Source: an uncultured Campylobacter sp. (lineage in GTDB: Bacteria > Campylobacterota > Campylobacteria > Campylobacterales > Campylobacteraceae). Taken from it: 35,628 nucleotides of DNA. How positions within the stretch are numbered: position 1 is the first letter of the stretch; each line of letters starts with the position of its first letter. Positions 7,697 through 15,913 of the stretch are shown here, piece by piece. The notes beneath the pieces were generated by a model, which saw only the letters and a list, made by a program, of their open reading frames with translations, ran no database searches and had not been told where the DNA came from. The translations under genes were made by a program, and so were the position numbers. The stretch spans positions 1-35,628 of the forward strand of contig CALCKS010000184.1 of NCBI GenBank assembly GCA_937965895.1, given 5' to 3'.

Positions 7697-10600
7697 TTAT
7701 TTTATAACCAAAAAGCAGATCAGCTCAAAATCATCTAACCCTGATATAGCAGACATCAAAGCAGAAGTGCCGCCGGCTGAAAACAAACTATCGATATCGC
7801 TTTCTTCTTTTTTATTGATAATGGAGCTAATTGCTTCGCTTAATAGCTTTGACATTTTACTCATATCTTTTCCGTCGTTGGTTTCGTGGTTAAATTTCTG
7901 ACATAAAGGCGAGATAGGCTCTTTCTTCCCTCTGCAAAGAAGCCTTAAGTTGTCTAATATGTTTTTTGGCTCAAGATAATCGCAGATAACGTTGCCACTT
8001 GTTCCTATATATACCATATAAAAAGGATGGATTCTATTTCTGTTGTCGATATTTACGCTGTTATTTACATTTTTAAGTATAAAAATAACGCCTTCAGGCA
8101 GCTCACTTGTAGCTGGAACAACGGCGTGTAGTCCTTTTGGCTTATTGTCCATATCGCCGTTATTTTTTACGTATTCTAGTAAGTCAAGCCTAAATTCATT
8201 AAGACCTAAGTCCATGATCGAAATGCCTGTGGCTATATCCTCGATATCCACCACCTCTTCTTGAAGCTTTTTTAGCTGTTGCTTGCGGTATTCAAGATCG
8301 CCGTTTTCTTCTGGATTTATCAAATCATCATCGCCCGTAGAGGTCATGATAGAGATCTTCATTCTAGTCTCAACACGTGCTTTTAAATTTATATACTCAT
8401 CCAAATCCATATCCGGCCAGAAATTTACTAGCTGAATAACTTCGTTTTTACTTCCTATACGGTCTATGCGACCAAATCTTTGAATAATACGGACTGGATT
8501 CCAATGAATATCATAATTGACAAGATAGTCGCAATCTTGCAAATTTTGGCCCTCAGATATACAATCTGTGGCAATTAGTATGTCTATTTGTGCTTTATCA
8601 TCAGGCATTAGAAGGTCTTTGCCTTTAGATAAAGGCGAAAAACATGTTAATACGTTATTTAGCGTGGCTTTAAATCCTTTAATGGTCATTTTACCATCAA
8701 TAGATCCGGTAATGACCGCCGTATCAAGGCCATATTTTTCTTTGATAAAGCTACTGACATTATCGTACAAATACTCCGCCGTATCCGAAAATGCCGAAAA
8801 GATTAGGATCTTTTTGTTTTCACGATTGATCGGATTTTCAATTTTTGCAGACATAAGCTTAAACAACTCTTGTAGCTTGCTATCATGCTCAGGGGTAATA
8901 TCGCTTATCATATTATCAAGAAGCCCTAGTATCTCCGCATCTTTAGTAAGTTCGGTCTTCCATGTCTTATAGTCCATATCGGCAAGATTGATTTTGACCT
9001 TTTTGCCCACAGTGAAAAACTCGGTATTTTCATCGTCTATATCAAATTCGTCATCTGAAGTTTCAAATATATCTATATCGGTAGCGCCATTCGCTTCAAA
9101 TGCATCTATCGCATTAACCGTAGTATCTATATAAGATTTTATTCTTTGCAAGGTTAGTCTGAAAGAATTTATGGAGCTTTCTAGGCGTTTTAGTAGATTA
9201 ATACTCATAAGCTTTTTAATGCCTTTTTCGCGGCCTACTTGGGTTAGCTCGTCGCCTTTATTATGCGTCAAGTCGATATATTTTTGCACTCTACTTGGGA
9301 AAATATAATTTGAAGGCGTGTATATACATAGCGATAGCATCATCAGGTGCTCATAAATTTGATTATAGTTTATGGCCGTGCTTATATCCGTAAGCTGCGG
9401 CCTAAGCGAAATAGGCTTATTTCTCTCCGGGAATTTACCGACTTCTGCCGTGTCATAATATTTTTCAATATGTTTTCTAGAGCGAGCAATGGTTACGCTA
9501 TCAAGAAGCTCAAAAAAATCAAAATCCAAATTTCGTAATAACTTATCCGTAGTCCTTTGTTCAGGATTAAGCTTGCTCCAAGCGCTAAACGCTCTTTGAG
9601 CTTGCTTGAAAATTTCCTCTATTGTTTTATCGGTATCTAATTTTTTGTTTATATATTCAGAATCGCCCTCGTAGGCGATGGCTAGTTGATTTTTTAAATC
9701 AATAAAGCGATTATTTACAGGAGTTGCAGATAACATCAAAACCTTTGTCTTAACGCCGGCTTTTATGATCTTATCCATTAATTTTATATACCTATTTTCT
9801 TTTGTATTAGAGTGAGTGCCGGTGCCGTTGCGGAAGTTGTGGGATTCGTCAATCACTACCAGATCATAATTCCCCCAGTTTAAGCGATCTAGATCTAAGC
9901 CGTTAGAAAAGCCTTGCGATCTTGATAGGTCGGTGTGAAATAAAACATCGTAATTTAACCTATCTGCGGCAATTGGGTTGTTTATATAGTTATCTTTATA
10001 TGTGTTCCAGTTTTCTGCTAATTTCTTTGGACATAATACAAGAACGCTTTTGTTTCTGTTTTCATAGTATTTAACGACAGCCAACGCGGTAAAGGTTTTG
10101 CCAAGACCTACGCTATCGGCAAGGATACATCCGTTATACCGCTCTAGCTTAGAGATAATGGCAAGGACCGCATCTTTTTGAAAATCATATAACATGTTCC
10201 AAATTTTACTTTGTTTAAAGCCTGTAGCCTCATTTGGAAGTTCATCTTCAGAAATATCACTAAGAAACTCGCTAAAAATATGATACAAGGTCATAAAGTA
10301 GATAAATTCCGGAGAATTTTCCTTATATGCGGCAGTAATATTTTCAATCACGACATCAGTTACGTCTTGCAGTGTTTCTTTGTTGTTCCACAGCGATTCA
10401 AAAAGCGCAATATAATGAGCTGTCAAGGCATCTTCGTCAAATCGATTTACGGTGTTGTATATATTATTTCCGCGTTTATACCCAATATCTATTGTTGTAA
10501 ATCCATTGATGGGCATATAGACGATTTTGTTTGTTTTGTTTATTATGGTGGCAAATCCTGAACTCATACCCGCATCTGTAGTATTAGATTTAAATTTTAC

Positions 10601-10933
10601 TTTTTTTCTAATCCACTCGGCACACTCTTTTGCAATTGATTTTTGCGTCATTTCGTTGCGTAGCTTTAACTCAAATTCCGTACCGTAAAGGCTGTTTTCT
10701 CGGCTTAACCTTGGAATATAAAATTCACGCTTTTGTTTTTCTGTTTTTTCGGTTACAAACGTGGGTGAAGTAAAAATAAAACGACATTCATCTGCCGAAT
10801 CTAACTGCTTTTTTAATTCTTGATAAGCATATATAGAAAAACAAGATGCCACGATAGATATCTTGCTGCCTTTTTCGATGGCGACCTTGAAATCGTCTCC
10901 AACAATATTATTGATGTTGTCAAAAACTTGCAT
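7697..10933 (-). CDS. SNF2-type helicase with PLD-like N-terminus
   Basis: A 1078-residue helicase heading the restriction operon. Residues 1-200 resemble the PLD-like N-terminus seen on DISARM-like and other defence helicases (KGSKISIVASCFSIYAYQEL), but I see no complete HKD nuclease motif. The helicase core shows ADSVGLGKT (Walker A, 272-280), DESH (362-365), SATP (402-405) and, in the second lobe, ATDCISEGQNLQ and QRFGRIDRIGS. These SNF2-like proteins translocate on DNA without necessarily unwinding it. The start has GGAG nine bases upstream. The gene order helicase, DUF4391, Mod, Res suggests an expanded type III system rather than a plain mod-res pair; cooperation is inferred from the tight operon. 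Confidence 0.85.
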   Translation of the reverse strand: MQVFDNINNIVGDDFKVAIEKGSKISIVASCFSIYAYQELKKQLDSADECRFIFTSPTFVTEKTEKQKREFYIPRLSRENSLYGTEFELKLRNEMTQKSIAKECAEWIRKKVKFKSNTTDAGMSSGFATIINKTNKIVYMPINGFTTIDIGYKRGNNIYNTVNRFDEDALTAHYIALFESLWNNKETLQDVTDVVIENITAAYKENSPEFIYFMTLYHIFSEFLSDISEDELPNEATGFKQSKIWNMLYDFQKDAVLAIISKLERYNGCILADSVGLGKTFTALAVVKYYENRNKSVLVLCPKKLAENWNTYKDNYINNPIAADRLNYDVLFHTDLSRSQGFSNGLDLDRLNWGNYDLVVIDESHNFRNGTGTHSNTKENRYIKLMDKIIKAGVKTKVLMLSATPVNNRFIDLKNQLAIAYEGDSEYINKKLDTDKTIEEIFKQAQRAFSAWSKLNPEQRTTDKLLRNLDFDFFELLDSVTIARSRKHIEKYYDTAEVGKFPERNKPISLRPQLTDISTAINYNQIYEHLMMLSLCIYTPSNYIFPSRVQKYIDLTHNKGDELTQVGREKGIKKLMSINLLKRLESSINSFRLTLQRIKSYIDTTVNAIDAFEANGATDIDIFETSDDEFDIDDENTEFFTVGKKVKINLADMDYKTWKTELTKDAEILGLLDNMISDITPEHDSKLQELFKLMSAKIENPINRENKKILIFSAFSDTAEYLYDNVSSFIKEKYGLDTAVITGSIDGKMTIKGFKATLNNVLTCFSPLSKGKDLLMPDDKAQIDILIATDCISEGQNLQDCDYLVNYDIHWNPVRIIQRFGRIDRIGSKNEVIQLVNFWPDMDLDEYINLKARVETRMKISIMTSTGDDDLINPEENGDLEYRKQQLKKLQEEVVDIEDIATGISIMDLGLNEFRLDLLEYVKNNGDMDNKPKGLHAVVPATSELPEGVIFILKNVNNSVNIDNRNRIHPFYMVYIGTSGNVICDYLEPKNILDNLRLLCRGKKEPISPLCQKFNHETNDGKDMSKMSKLLSEAISSIINKKEESDIDSLFSAGGTSALMSAISGLDDFELICFLVIK

Positions 10934-11009
10934 AAATTTACTCCAAAGTCATATATTTGAACGCTGACGGTTGTGTTTTTTCTTGATTAACTTGTATAGT
11001 CTAATGGTT

Positions 11010-11038
11010 ATTTTATCATTTTTATTTATAGAACACAA
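11010..11038 (-). promoter_or_regulatory. Probable promoter of restriction operon
   Basis: On the minus strand TTGTGT (11038-11033) is 17 nt from TAAAAT (11015-11010), which is preceded by TGA as an extended -10. The start would be near 11003, leaving a leader of about 70 nt before the helicase ATG at 10933. Confidence 0.45.
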
Positions 11039-11237
11039 TGTGCTGTACGTATCTGTAATGCATGGTACTTTTTGTCTTGCTTTGTTGGCGTATTATATAT
11101 AAAATAAGTTGCATAAAAACAACATTCTTGATACTTATTCATAGCTAAAAAAATTTTACTGAGCACATTTTGCTTGGCGGGCGGGGAAATAGCTCATGGG
11201 ATAGTTTATTATTTATCGTATCGCGCAACTCGCGCAT

Positions 11238-11384
11238 ATGCATAAGATTATATTAAGGCTACAAGATAAATCAATTATCATTGGAAATAGCAAAACTTTA
11301 CTAGTAAGAATGTGGCTAGAAAAGGGCGTAGAACGAGCATTTAAGAAAAGCGTCCAAAAGCAAGCTAAAAAACTAAGCGAATGA
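11238..11384 (+). CDS. Small hypothetical ORF with its own terminator
   Basis: A 48-codon reading frame beginning MHKIILRLQDKSIII and ending with a basic tail (KSVQKQAKKLSE). No family is recognised and no good ribosome site precedes the ATG, so it may be a C-terminal remnant. What supports it is the intrinsic terminator placed 25 nt after the stop on the same strand, and the coding-like composition. It lies divergent to the restriction operon in a gap of 575 bases (10934-11508) that otherwise shows only the operon promoter. Confidence 0.3.
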   Translation: MHKIILRLQDKSIIIGNSKTLLVRMWLEKGVERAFKKSVQKQAKKLSE

Positions 11385-11408
11385 AGCGAATAAAAGTAGT
11401 AGGGTAGG

Positions 11409-11450
11409 GGCATCTAGCACGGCTTTATGCTTTTTAGATGCCTTGTTTTT
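11409..11450 (+). terminator. Intrinsic terminator
   Basis: GGCATCTA (11409-11416) pairs perfectly with TAGATGCC (11435-11442), followed by TTGTTTTT. It ends a rightward transcript that would cover the small frame at 11238-11384. Confidence 0.65.
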
Positions 11451-11508
11451 ATAAAATGTATATTAGCCGTTAACATATTTTTGTGCATTAAAAGCATTTG
11501 AGATGTTT

Positions 11509-11964
11509 TTAAAAATCTCCAAATTCGGCGTCTATTGCTTCTTGCCTTTTTGTATGCGACTTAATGGCATCTTCTAATTTCATAACCCAAAAAACAGCCT
11601 TGTTGGAAATAGGGGCTTCAAATGGATTGCCATACATTGCGCTAATTGCATTAAACGCCTCGTCTCCTTGAACACAATCTACCGCAATGCTGCCTAAATA
11701 CGGATAGGTCAATATGCTAGGATCAACCAAATCAAAAATATTGGTTAATTTTATGGTTGGAAAATTTTCTTTCATAAAATTTAAAAAATAGTTTCTTGAT
11801 TCATTATCTATGTATTTTTTATCAAAATTATCAAATTGATCATTTTCTAATTGCTTTCCAAATGCACATATATCATTGTATCTAGTATGAAAGACCAACC
11901 AAAAACCAAACTCCTTATCTCTTTGTATTATATATTCCTCTATCGTAGGTAGTGCCAATGCCAT
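11509..11964 (-). CDS. Hypothetical protein, 151 aa
   Basis: A 151-residue soluble acidic protein (MALALPTIEEYIIQRDKEFG) with no signal peptide, membrane segment or motif I recognise. A good AAGGAG ribosome site precedes the ATG. It may form a pair with the next minus-strand gene upstream (12106-12429), also small, soluble and unrecognised. The size and acidity would suit an immunity or effector-binding protein, but nothing in the sequence proves that. Confidence 0.7.
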   Translation of the reverse strand: MALALPTIEEYIIQRDKEFGFWLVFHTRYNDICAFGKQLENDQFDNFDKKYIDNESRNYFLNFMKENFPTIKLTNIFDLVDPSILTYPYLGSIAVDCVQGDEAFNAISAMYGNPFEAPISNKAVFWVMKLEDAIKSHTKRQEAIDAEFGDF

Positions 11965-12105
11965 TTTTACTCCTTAAAAAATTTAATAAAATTATAGAAT
12001 AAAAAATTGGACATAAATTTTCTACTTTTTAAATGTCAAATTCTGTTAGATTTTCTGATGCGTAGATATTTTTTGTTGGCATATGAATAGCCTTATTTTT
12101 ACTAT

Positions 12106-12429
12106 TCACTCCCAAACTCCTATTTTTTCTTTCTTAAATTTTGCCATCATATCTTCGTTCCCAGAGTTTTCGCTAATCCAAATCCACTCTTTGATATTTT
12201 TTGTTAGCCATTCGTTTTCTACTGCATATTTACAAACAAATAAGGCTACGTTTGCCAAATCTTTTTCATTGCCTTTTGCGTGAAAAGTGTTTTTATCAAT
12301 CCTAATCAAATTACACTGCTCGGCAAGCTTGTCTAAATATTCGTAAATTACGTCTAGCTTATACTTTTTCTCTCGCAAAACCTTCTCTTCGTCTATCACT
12401 ATTTTCGTGCCTAGTAGCGGGTAAGTCAT
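12106..12429 (-). CDS. Hypothetical protein, 107 aa
   Basis: A 107-residue soluble protein (MTYPLLGTKIVIDEEKVLREKKYKLD) ending IGVWE, rich in charged residues and with helical character around 20-40 and 60-75. No motif is recognised. An AAAGGA ribosome site precedes the ATG by a normal distance. It is followed after 141 nt by the gene at 11509-11964 on the same strand and preceded by a 5'-truncated gene ending at 12507, so it may be part of a small eroded operon. Confidence 0.65.
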   Translation of the reverse strand: MTYPLLGTKIVIDEEKVLREKKYKLDVIYEYLDKLAEQCNLIRIDKNTFHAKGNEKDLANVALFVCKYAVENEWLTKNIKEWIWISENSGNEDMMAKFKKEKIGVWE

Positions 12430-12506
12430 TACTTTTTCCTTTTTGTTTCGTATTTATTGTGAGGATGTGATCTGGATACCAAATTTTTACTATTTGATAC
12501 GTTTTT

Positions 12507-12707
12507 TTAAAGAAATGTCTCAAAAATATCCGAATTTAAGTCCATGATTTTTATTTCTATGCAAACTAGGTCATTCTTTTTCTCAAAATTCATCCATAAA
12601 AATACCTTATATCGTACATTCTTAATAATTTTTCTTAACTTTTTGTAGTCTAAAAATTTTTCATACCTGCCGCAGTTTACTACATAAAGCCTGTTTGCAT
12701 ACGCTTC
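12507..12707 (-). pseudogene. C-terminal fragment of an unknown protein
   Basis: An open stretch of 66 codons with clear coding character but no start codon: it runs from a TAA at 12708-12710 through RLYVVNCGRYEKFLDYKK to a C-terminus MDLNSDIFETFL and a TAA at 12507-12509. The composition and codon use match real genes in the window, so I read it as the 3' end of a gene that has lost its 5' part. Its family is not recognised. It lies 78 nt upstream of the gene at 12106-12429 on the same strand. Confidence 0.5.
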
Positions 12708-12734
12708 TTATGATTTTAATGCGTCCATTCTACA

Positions 12735-12762
12735 TAACTAAACATAAAATTATGTTTAGTTA
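12735..12762. repeat. 13-bp perfect palindrome
   Basis: TAACTAAACATAA and TTATGTTTAGTTA pair over 13 bp with a 2-nt centre (AA). The shape suits an operator for a dimeric regulator; no gene starts close enough to say which. It lies in an AT-rich gap. Confidence 0.5.
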
Positions 12763-12949
12763 AAACACATCAATTAGTCAAAAATTAAATAAACATTAAA
12801 AAAATGATTTCCATTCTAAGCTTAATATTTTATTAAAAAGTATCTTAGTATAGCGTTTTTTAGGCTAATATTTTTTATTTTTAAGTTAATTTTATATATC
12901 AAACAATCGCCCATATACTAGACGGCTTTGCAATATGACTCTTGCAATA

Positions 12950-13127
12950 AATAAAGAGGATCTTAAAAATCACGAGCGGCTTTTTGGCTCTGATTCTAGC
13001 AAAGAATAAGTACCAGTCTTTTAATAATTTAAGCAATGAGGCTGAAATTAGCTTATATTTTGATCTGATTTTTAGAACTTACGCGTTGCCGAAATTAAAA
13101 GCAGCTTACTCTAATATCACTTCTTAA
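12950..13127 (+). pseudogene. Decayed coding remnant
   Basis: A frame without start codon that ends NEAEISLYFDLIFRTYALPK, then KAAYSNITS and TAA at 13125-13127. The stretch has the codon pattern of a real gene. An overlapping frame beginning at the ATG near 12935 (MTLAINKEDLKNHERLFGSD) suggests a frameshift between the two. The family is not recognised. The rest of the gap 12763-13220 shows no gene; a 9-bp hairpin lies at 13173-13199 (TTTTGGAGA/TCTCCAAAA). Confidence 0.3.
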
Positions 13128-13220
13128 GGTTTTTCGTTCAAAAAAACAAAATTCTTACTCATGCGTAAAAGATTTTGGAGATCCGATAGGTCTCCAAAAA
13201 TTAAAAAAACCTCTCTATTA

Positions 13221-13522
13221 AAAATCTTTTTTTGCTTTTTTTAATTTTAGGTCGTGGAAATTTATAATAATGGCTAAATTTCAAGGCGTAGTATTGAATA
13301 CTACTCCTACAAAATATTTTTCTACAAAGTAGAAAAAGCATCATCATCTGCTTCATCTTCAAGCTCATAACCAGTTCCATTTTGGATCTCTTCTTCGCTG
13401 ATTATAGTATAAAATTATATTTATATTAATTTAAAATAATGGAAATTACAAGGGCTTATGATAGCGCTGATCCATCTTGTTTGGTTTGGAAACTTTACTT
13501 GCCTGGCTTTATGATGAGTGAT
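13221..13522. repeat. Dispersed repeat, copy 1
   Basis: This stretch aligns in blocks with 34015-34390. Shared blocks include ATTTTAGGTCGT, CAGTTCCATTTTGGATCT, ATTATAGTATAAA and GCTTTATGATGAGTGAT. Spacing between the blocks differs and identity outside them is moderate. On the minus strand both copies show a TATAAT-like -10 (13401-13406 here) followed by AGATCCAAAATGG. No family is recognised; it may be a small mobile or regulatory unit or an old duplication. Confidence 0.55.
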
Positions 13523-13702
13523 AGTTTAAGTTGGTTTTTATATTTTATGTGTAAATGCATATGATAAAAAAGGCGGCTTAGACAAATCATCACGCTTATT
13601 GTATCCCAAAAGCCCGATTCTATTCCAATAAAAATTTTATTTTTATTGTGCACCTTTCTTTCTATTCTTTTTGTGGTAAAATTCAATAAAAAAGATCAAA
13701 AA

Positions 13703-14233
13703 ATGCATATTGGCATCACTGGACACATAAAGATTGAAAAAGCTTGCAAGAAAAAATACTCAGGCGACGGTTCTGAATATGATGCTGGATGTTTTAATAA
13801 GGTTTTTTCTGAGATAGAAAATTTCTTACTAGAGTATTTTAACAATGACTTAGCATCTCACACATTTTATTCTGGTATGGCAAGAGGTGTTGATGAAATA
13901 TTTGCGTTAATAGCAATTAAACATAATGCCCCGCTAGTACTTGTTTTGCCAAATTCATTAAAATGGCATAAAAATTTAAAAGCTGCAGATGGCAATATAA
14001 GAGCTCAAGCCGTTCAATATGACTACATTTTAGAATATAAAAATCTAAAAGATATTCTTGAAATAAAGAAAAATTATAACGGCGCAAGCTTCTGGTGTGG
14101 TAATTTTGCTAGAAATCAAGCCCTGCTAGATAATACGGATATAATGTTCTCATACAAGAGATACGATAGTGGTGGCACAATTCATTGTATTAGTCTATGC
14201 AAAAAACAAAACCACAAACTAATCGAGATATAA
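13703..14233 (+). CDS. SLOG-domain (Rossmann, nucleotide-binding) protein
   Basis: A 176-residue protein of the SLOG type, related in fold to YpsA, DprA/Smf and LOG. It opens with the strand-loop HIGITGH, followed in the middle by YSGMARGVDEIFA (about residues 57-69), the two motifs expected for nucleotide or nucleoside ligand binding; LVLVLP follows. I chose ATG 13703 because the earlier ATG at 13646 would lie within the probable promoter (TGTGGTAAAAT) and adds a stretch that does not fit the fold. No strong ribosome site is seen. SLOG proteins are often sensors in defence or nucleotide-signalling systems; here it stands alone between a repeat and an IS remnant, so its partner is unknown. 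Confidence 0.7.
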   Translation: MHIGITGHIKIEKACKKKYSGDGSEYDAGCFNKVFSEIENFLLEYFNNDLASHTFYSGMARGVDEIFALIAIKHNAPLVLVLPNSLKWHKNLKAADGNIRAQAVQYDYILEYKNLKDILEIKKNYNGASFWCGNFARNQALLDNTDIMFSYKRYDSGGTIHCISLCKKQNHKLIEI

Positions 14234-14495
14234 AGGGAATAGACAAAAAAGGATTAGCAAAAAGCAACTTTAATAAATACAAAAAATGACTAAGGTGACG
14301 AAAATTCGACCCCAGCCTGCGACATATTTCCTACTAATATGGTTTTTCCCGATTATACTTTTTGTGGTAAAAGTTATAAGTCCTTAAATACGCCTTTCGA
14401 CATCCTATAGAAGCTTCGCTTTGAAATAGACGAAAGTTACTTTTACTTCGCTTTGCTCGTAACTGCGAGCAGAACGGATCTAAACGAGTAAGAGG

Positions 14496-14669
14496 TCTTG
14501 CGCTTGCGCTCTCTTTGAGAAAAGAGGTAGAGGCGCAGCAAATAAAACTCCGGTGTTCGGTATGCTAAAGCATGACGGTAAAGTCTATACCCGAATAGTT
14601 AAAAACTGCTCTGCAAATGAACTAATACCGATATTATCGGAGTTTCTCAAAGAGAGCGCAAGCGCAAGA
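14496..14669. repeat. 27-bp perfect inverted repeat inside transposase remnant
   Basis: The 27 nt at 14496-14522 (core CGCTTGCGCTCTCTTTGAG) recur as an exact reverse complement at 14643-14669, with 120 bp of transposase sequence between. Each arm sits where the transposase reading frame is interrupted, so the arms are foreign to the gene. Confidence 0.85.
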
Positions 14670-14817
14670 GCGAATTAGACGAGAGCGTTATTTATTCTGA
14701 TTGCCGGAAAGCTTATGACGGATTGGTAGATTACGGAGCTAAAGAGCACTACAGGGTAAAACACTCAAAGAGTGAATTTGCTCTAACGGTAAAAATAATA
14801 TAAACGGTATAGAAAAC

Positions 14818-14844
14818 TTTTAGCTGCGACTTCATCTTGCTACT
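14818..14844 (+). repeat. Short dispersed element, copy 1
   Basis: The 27 nt beginning TTTTAGCTGCGACTTC and ending TCTTGCTACT match the reverse complement of 33948-33974 at 24 of 27 positions. Here it interrupts the transposase between NGIENF and the HRLSKF part. Confidence 0.7.
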
Positions 14845-15023
14845 GTAAACAGACGGGGGTATGCTAAACATAGATTATCTAAATTTAAAGGCATTAAGAA
14901 AAAGAATTTCTTGCTTCATCTTAAAGAATGCGAATTTAGATATAGTACTAAAACTACACAGGAAAACTTATATCAGAAACTGTTGAAACTGATAAGAGAA
15001 AATCCGCTTAACTTATCTTGAGC

Positions 15024-15212
15024 CTAAATTTTATTTTTAAGGTGCTTTACACTTTCTAGGCTCGAAAGATTGCTCGTGCCTTGTTTTAGTTTTGAAATCG
15101 TGGCTTTAGGCAGTCCGTAAAGAGATAAAAACTCGTATATAAAATTACTCTCGTTTAAATTTTCTACGATGCTTTGAAGCCTATCTTCGAATTCTAAATA
15201 ATTATAACCCAT
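15024..15212 (-). pseudogene. 5' stub of a type IIG-like restriction/methyltransferase
   Basis: A 62-codon frame (MGYNYLEFEDRLQSIVENLN, then FIYEFLSLYGLPKATISKLKQG) that resembles the N-terminus of large Campylobacter-type single-chain restriction/methyltransferase enzymes, from memory of that family. The rest of such a protein (nuclease, methyltransferase, specificity domains) is absent; the frame stops at 15024-15026, three bases from the stop of the converging IS1595 remnant. The IS insertion probably cut the gene. It starts 3 nt after the PIN toxin gene, so it was likely co-transcribed with that pair. The family call is tentative. Confidence 0.5.
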
Positions 15213-15215
15213 AAC

Positions 15216-15683
15216 TTATGCCTCTTGATAAGTTCTAATAAGCTTAATATCAATATCGGGAAAATTTTTATCGTTAGTTATTATAGCTTTGCAATTATGT
15301 TTTAAGGCGCAGAAGTATTGGAGCGCATCTTCGTAGTCCGCGTCGTTTTGAATGCAATAATTTAATGTTTCTTCTCTTATAGCATCGGTTTCGCAAACAA
15401 CCGTAAAAAGCTCTTTTTGTTTATGTAGATTTAAAATTTGGCTAGCAACTAGGCTTTTACTTATTTTTTGCCTATTCGTTAATATAAAAAATACGTTGGT
15501 TACGGTAGTCGTGTTTATAAATAGCTTTATGTCGGGATTGTTTTTTATAAGCTCAACTATGTATATTTTAGTTTTTAATGCCAGCTTTGCGTCGCCTCTT
15601 ATTTTATCATATGTAGTCGGCGTTTCATAATCGACCAAGATGTCTATTAAAGCATTAGTGTCCAAAAATACGCTATAAGACAT
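15216..15683 (-). CDS. PIN-domain toxin (VapC-like RNase)
   Basis: A 155-residue PIN-domain protein. The N-terminus SVFLDTNALIDIL carries the first acidic residue (D8), and the second half has NDADYEDALQYFCA (D116, D119) and TNDKNF (D138), the usual acidic cluster that binds magnesium and cuts RNA. It overlaps the upstream small gene by 11 bases, the arrangement of a type II toxin-antitoxin operon, with antitoxin first. The gene is intact. The substrate, often tRNA or rRNA for VapC, cannot be read from the sequence. Confidence 0.85.
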   Translation of the reverse strand: MSYSVFLDTNALIDILVDYETPTTYDKIRGDAKLALKTKIYIVELIKNNPDIKLFINTTTVTNVFFILTNRQKISKSLVASQILNLHKQKELFTVVCETDAIREETLNYCIQNDADYEDALQYFCALKHNCKAIITNDKNFPDIDIKLIRTYQEA

Positions 15684-15891
15684 ATTTTTTAGCTCTTGCT
15701 TCTTCTAGTTCTTCGGGTTCGACGGGAATGTTTAATTTAACGCTACCGCATACGCTATTAAACGCTTCTAGCTTTTTATTGGTTATATTTTCTTCTTTTA
15801 CCTTGATATCATTGCCTAGGCTTTTTAAAAAATCCTTAACCTTGGCGAGCACATCAGGTTTTTCTATGGATAGTTCCAGTTTGGCTAGCAT
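15673..15891 (-). CDS. Antitoxin of PIN toxin pair
   Basis: A 72-residue protein starting MLAKLELSIEKPDVLAKVKD with an AAGGA ribosome site. The C-terminal half (PVEPEELEEARAKKYVL) is charged and probably wraps the toxin. No DNA-binding motif is certain. The call rests on its position, size and 11-base overlap with the PIN gene. The pair would autoregulate from a promoter upstream of 15891. Confidence 0.7.
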   Translation of the reverse strand: MLAKLELSIEKPDVLAKVKDFLKSLGNDIKVKEENITNKKLEAFNSVCGSVKLNIPVEPEELEEARAKKYVL

Positions 15892-15913
15892 ATTAATCCT
15901 TTTAGACTTTTAA

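Larger units (their letters stand above)
14420..15021 (+). pseudogene. IS1595-family transposase remnant, interrupted
   Basis: Pieces of an IS1595-type DDE transposase follow one another in order: FEIDESYF (14420-14443), KRGRGAANKTPVFGMLK (from 14520), SDCRKAYDGLVDYGAKEHYR, NGIENF, and HRLSKFKGI through LLHLKECEFRYSTKTTQENL to ENPLNLS and TGA at 15019-15021. The 5' part is missing. Between these pieces are short extra sequences that break the frame, at about 14445-14520, 14643-14672 and 14822-14857. They contain a 27-bp inverted repeat and a dispersed element, so this copy was hit by several small insertions and cannot make transposase. The gap 14234-14419 before it shows nothing I recognise. 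Confidence 0.8.

Noticed and set aside
11170..11215. GCGGGGAAATAGCTCATGGGATAG as the 5' part of a tRNA-Gly
   Set aside because: It resembles a tRNA 5' end for about 20 nt, but no anticodon or T-arm follows and the stems do not close.
11213..11413. A 66-codon minus-strand frame
   Set aside because: Hydrophobic shadow of the plus-strand frame and terminator; no ribosome site.
13495..13686. A 63-codon minus-strand frame
   Set aside because: It overlaps the dispersed repeat and the SLOG promoter, and the frame is not kept in the other repeat copy.
13646..13702. Upstream ATG for the SLOG protein
   Set aside because: It would start before the extended -10 and adds residues (MCTFLSILFVVKF) that do not fit the Rossmann start HIGITGH.
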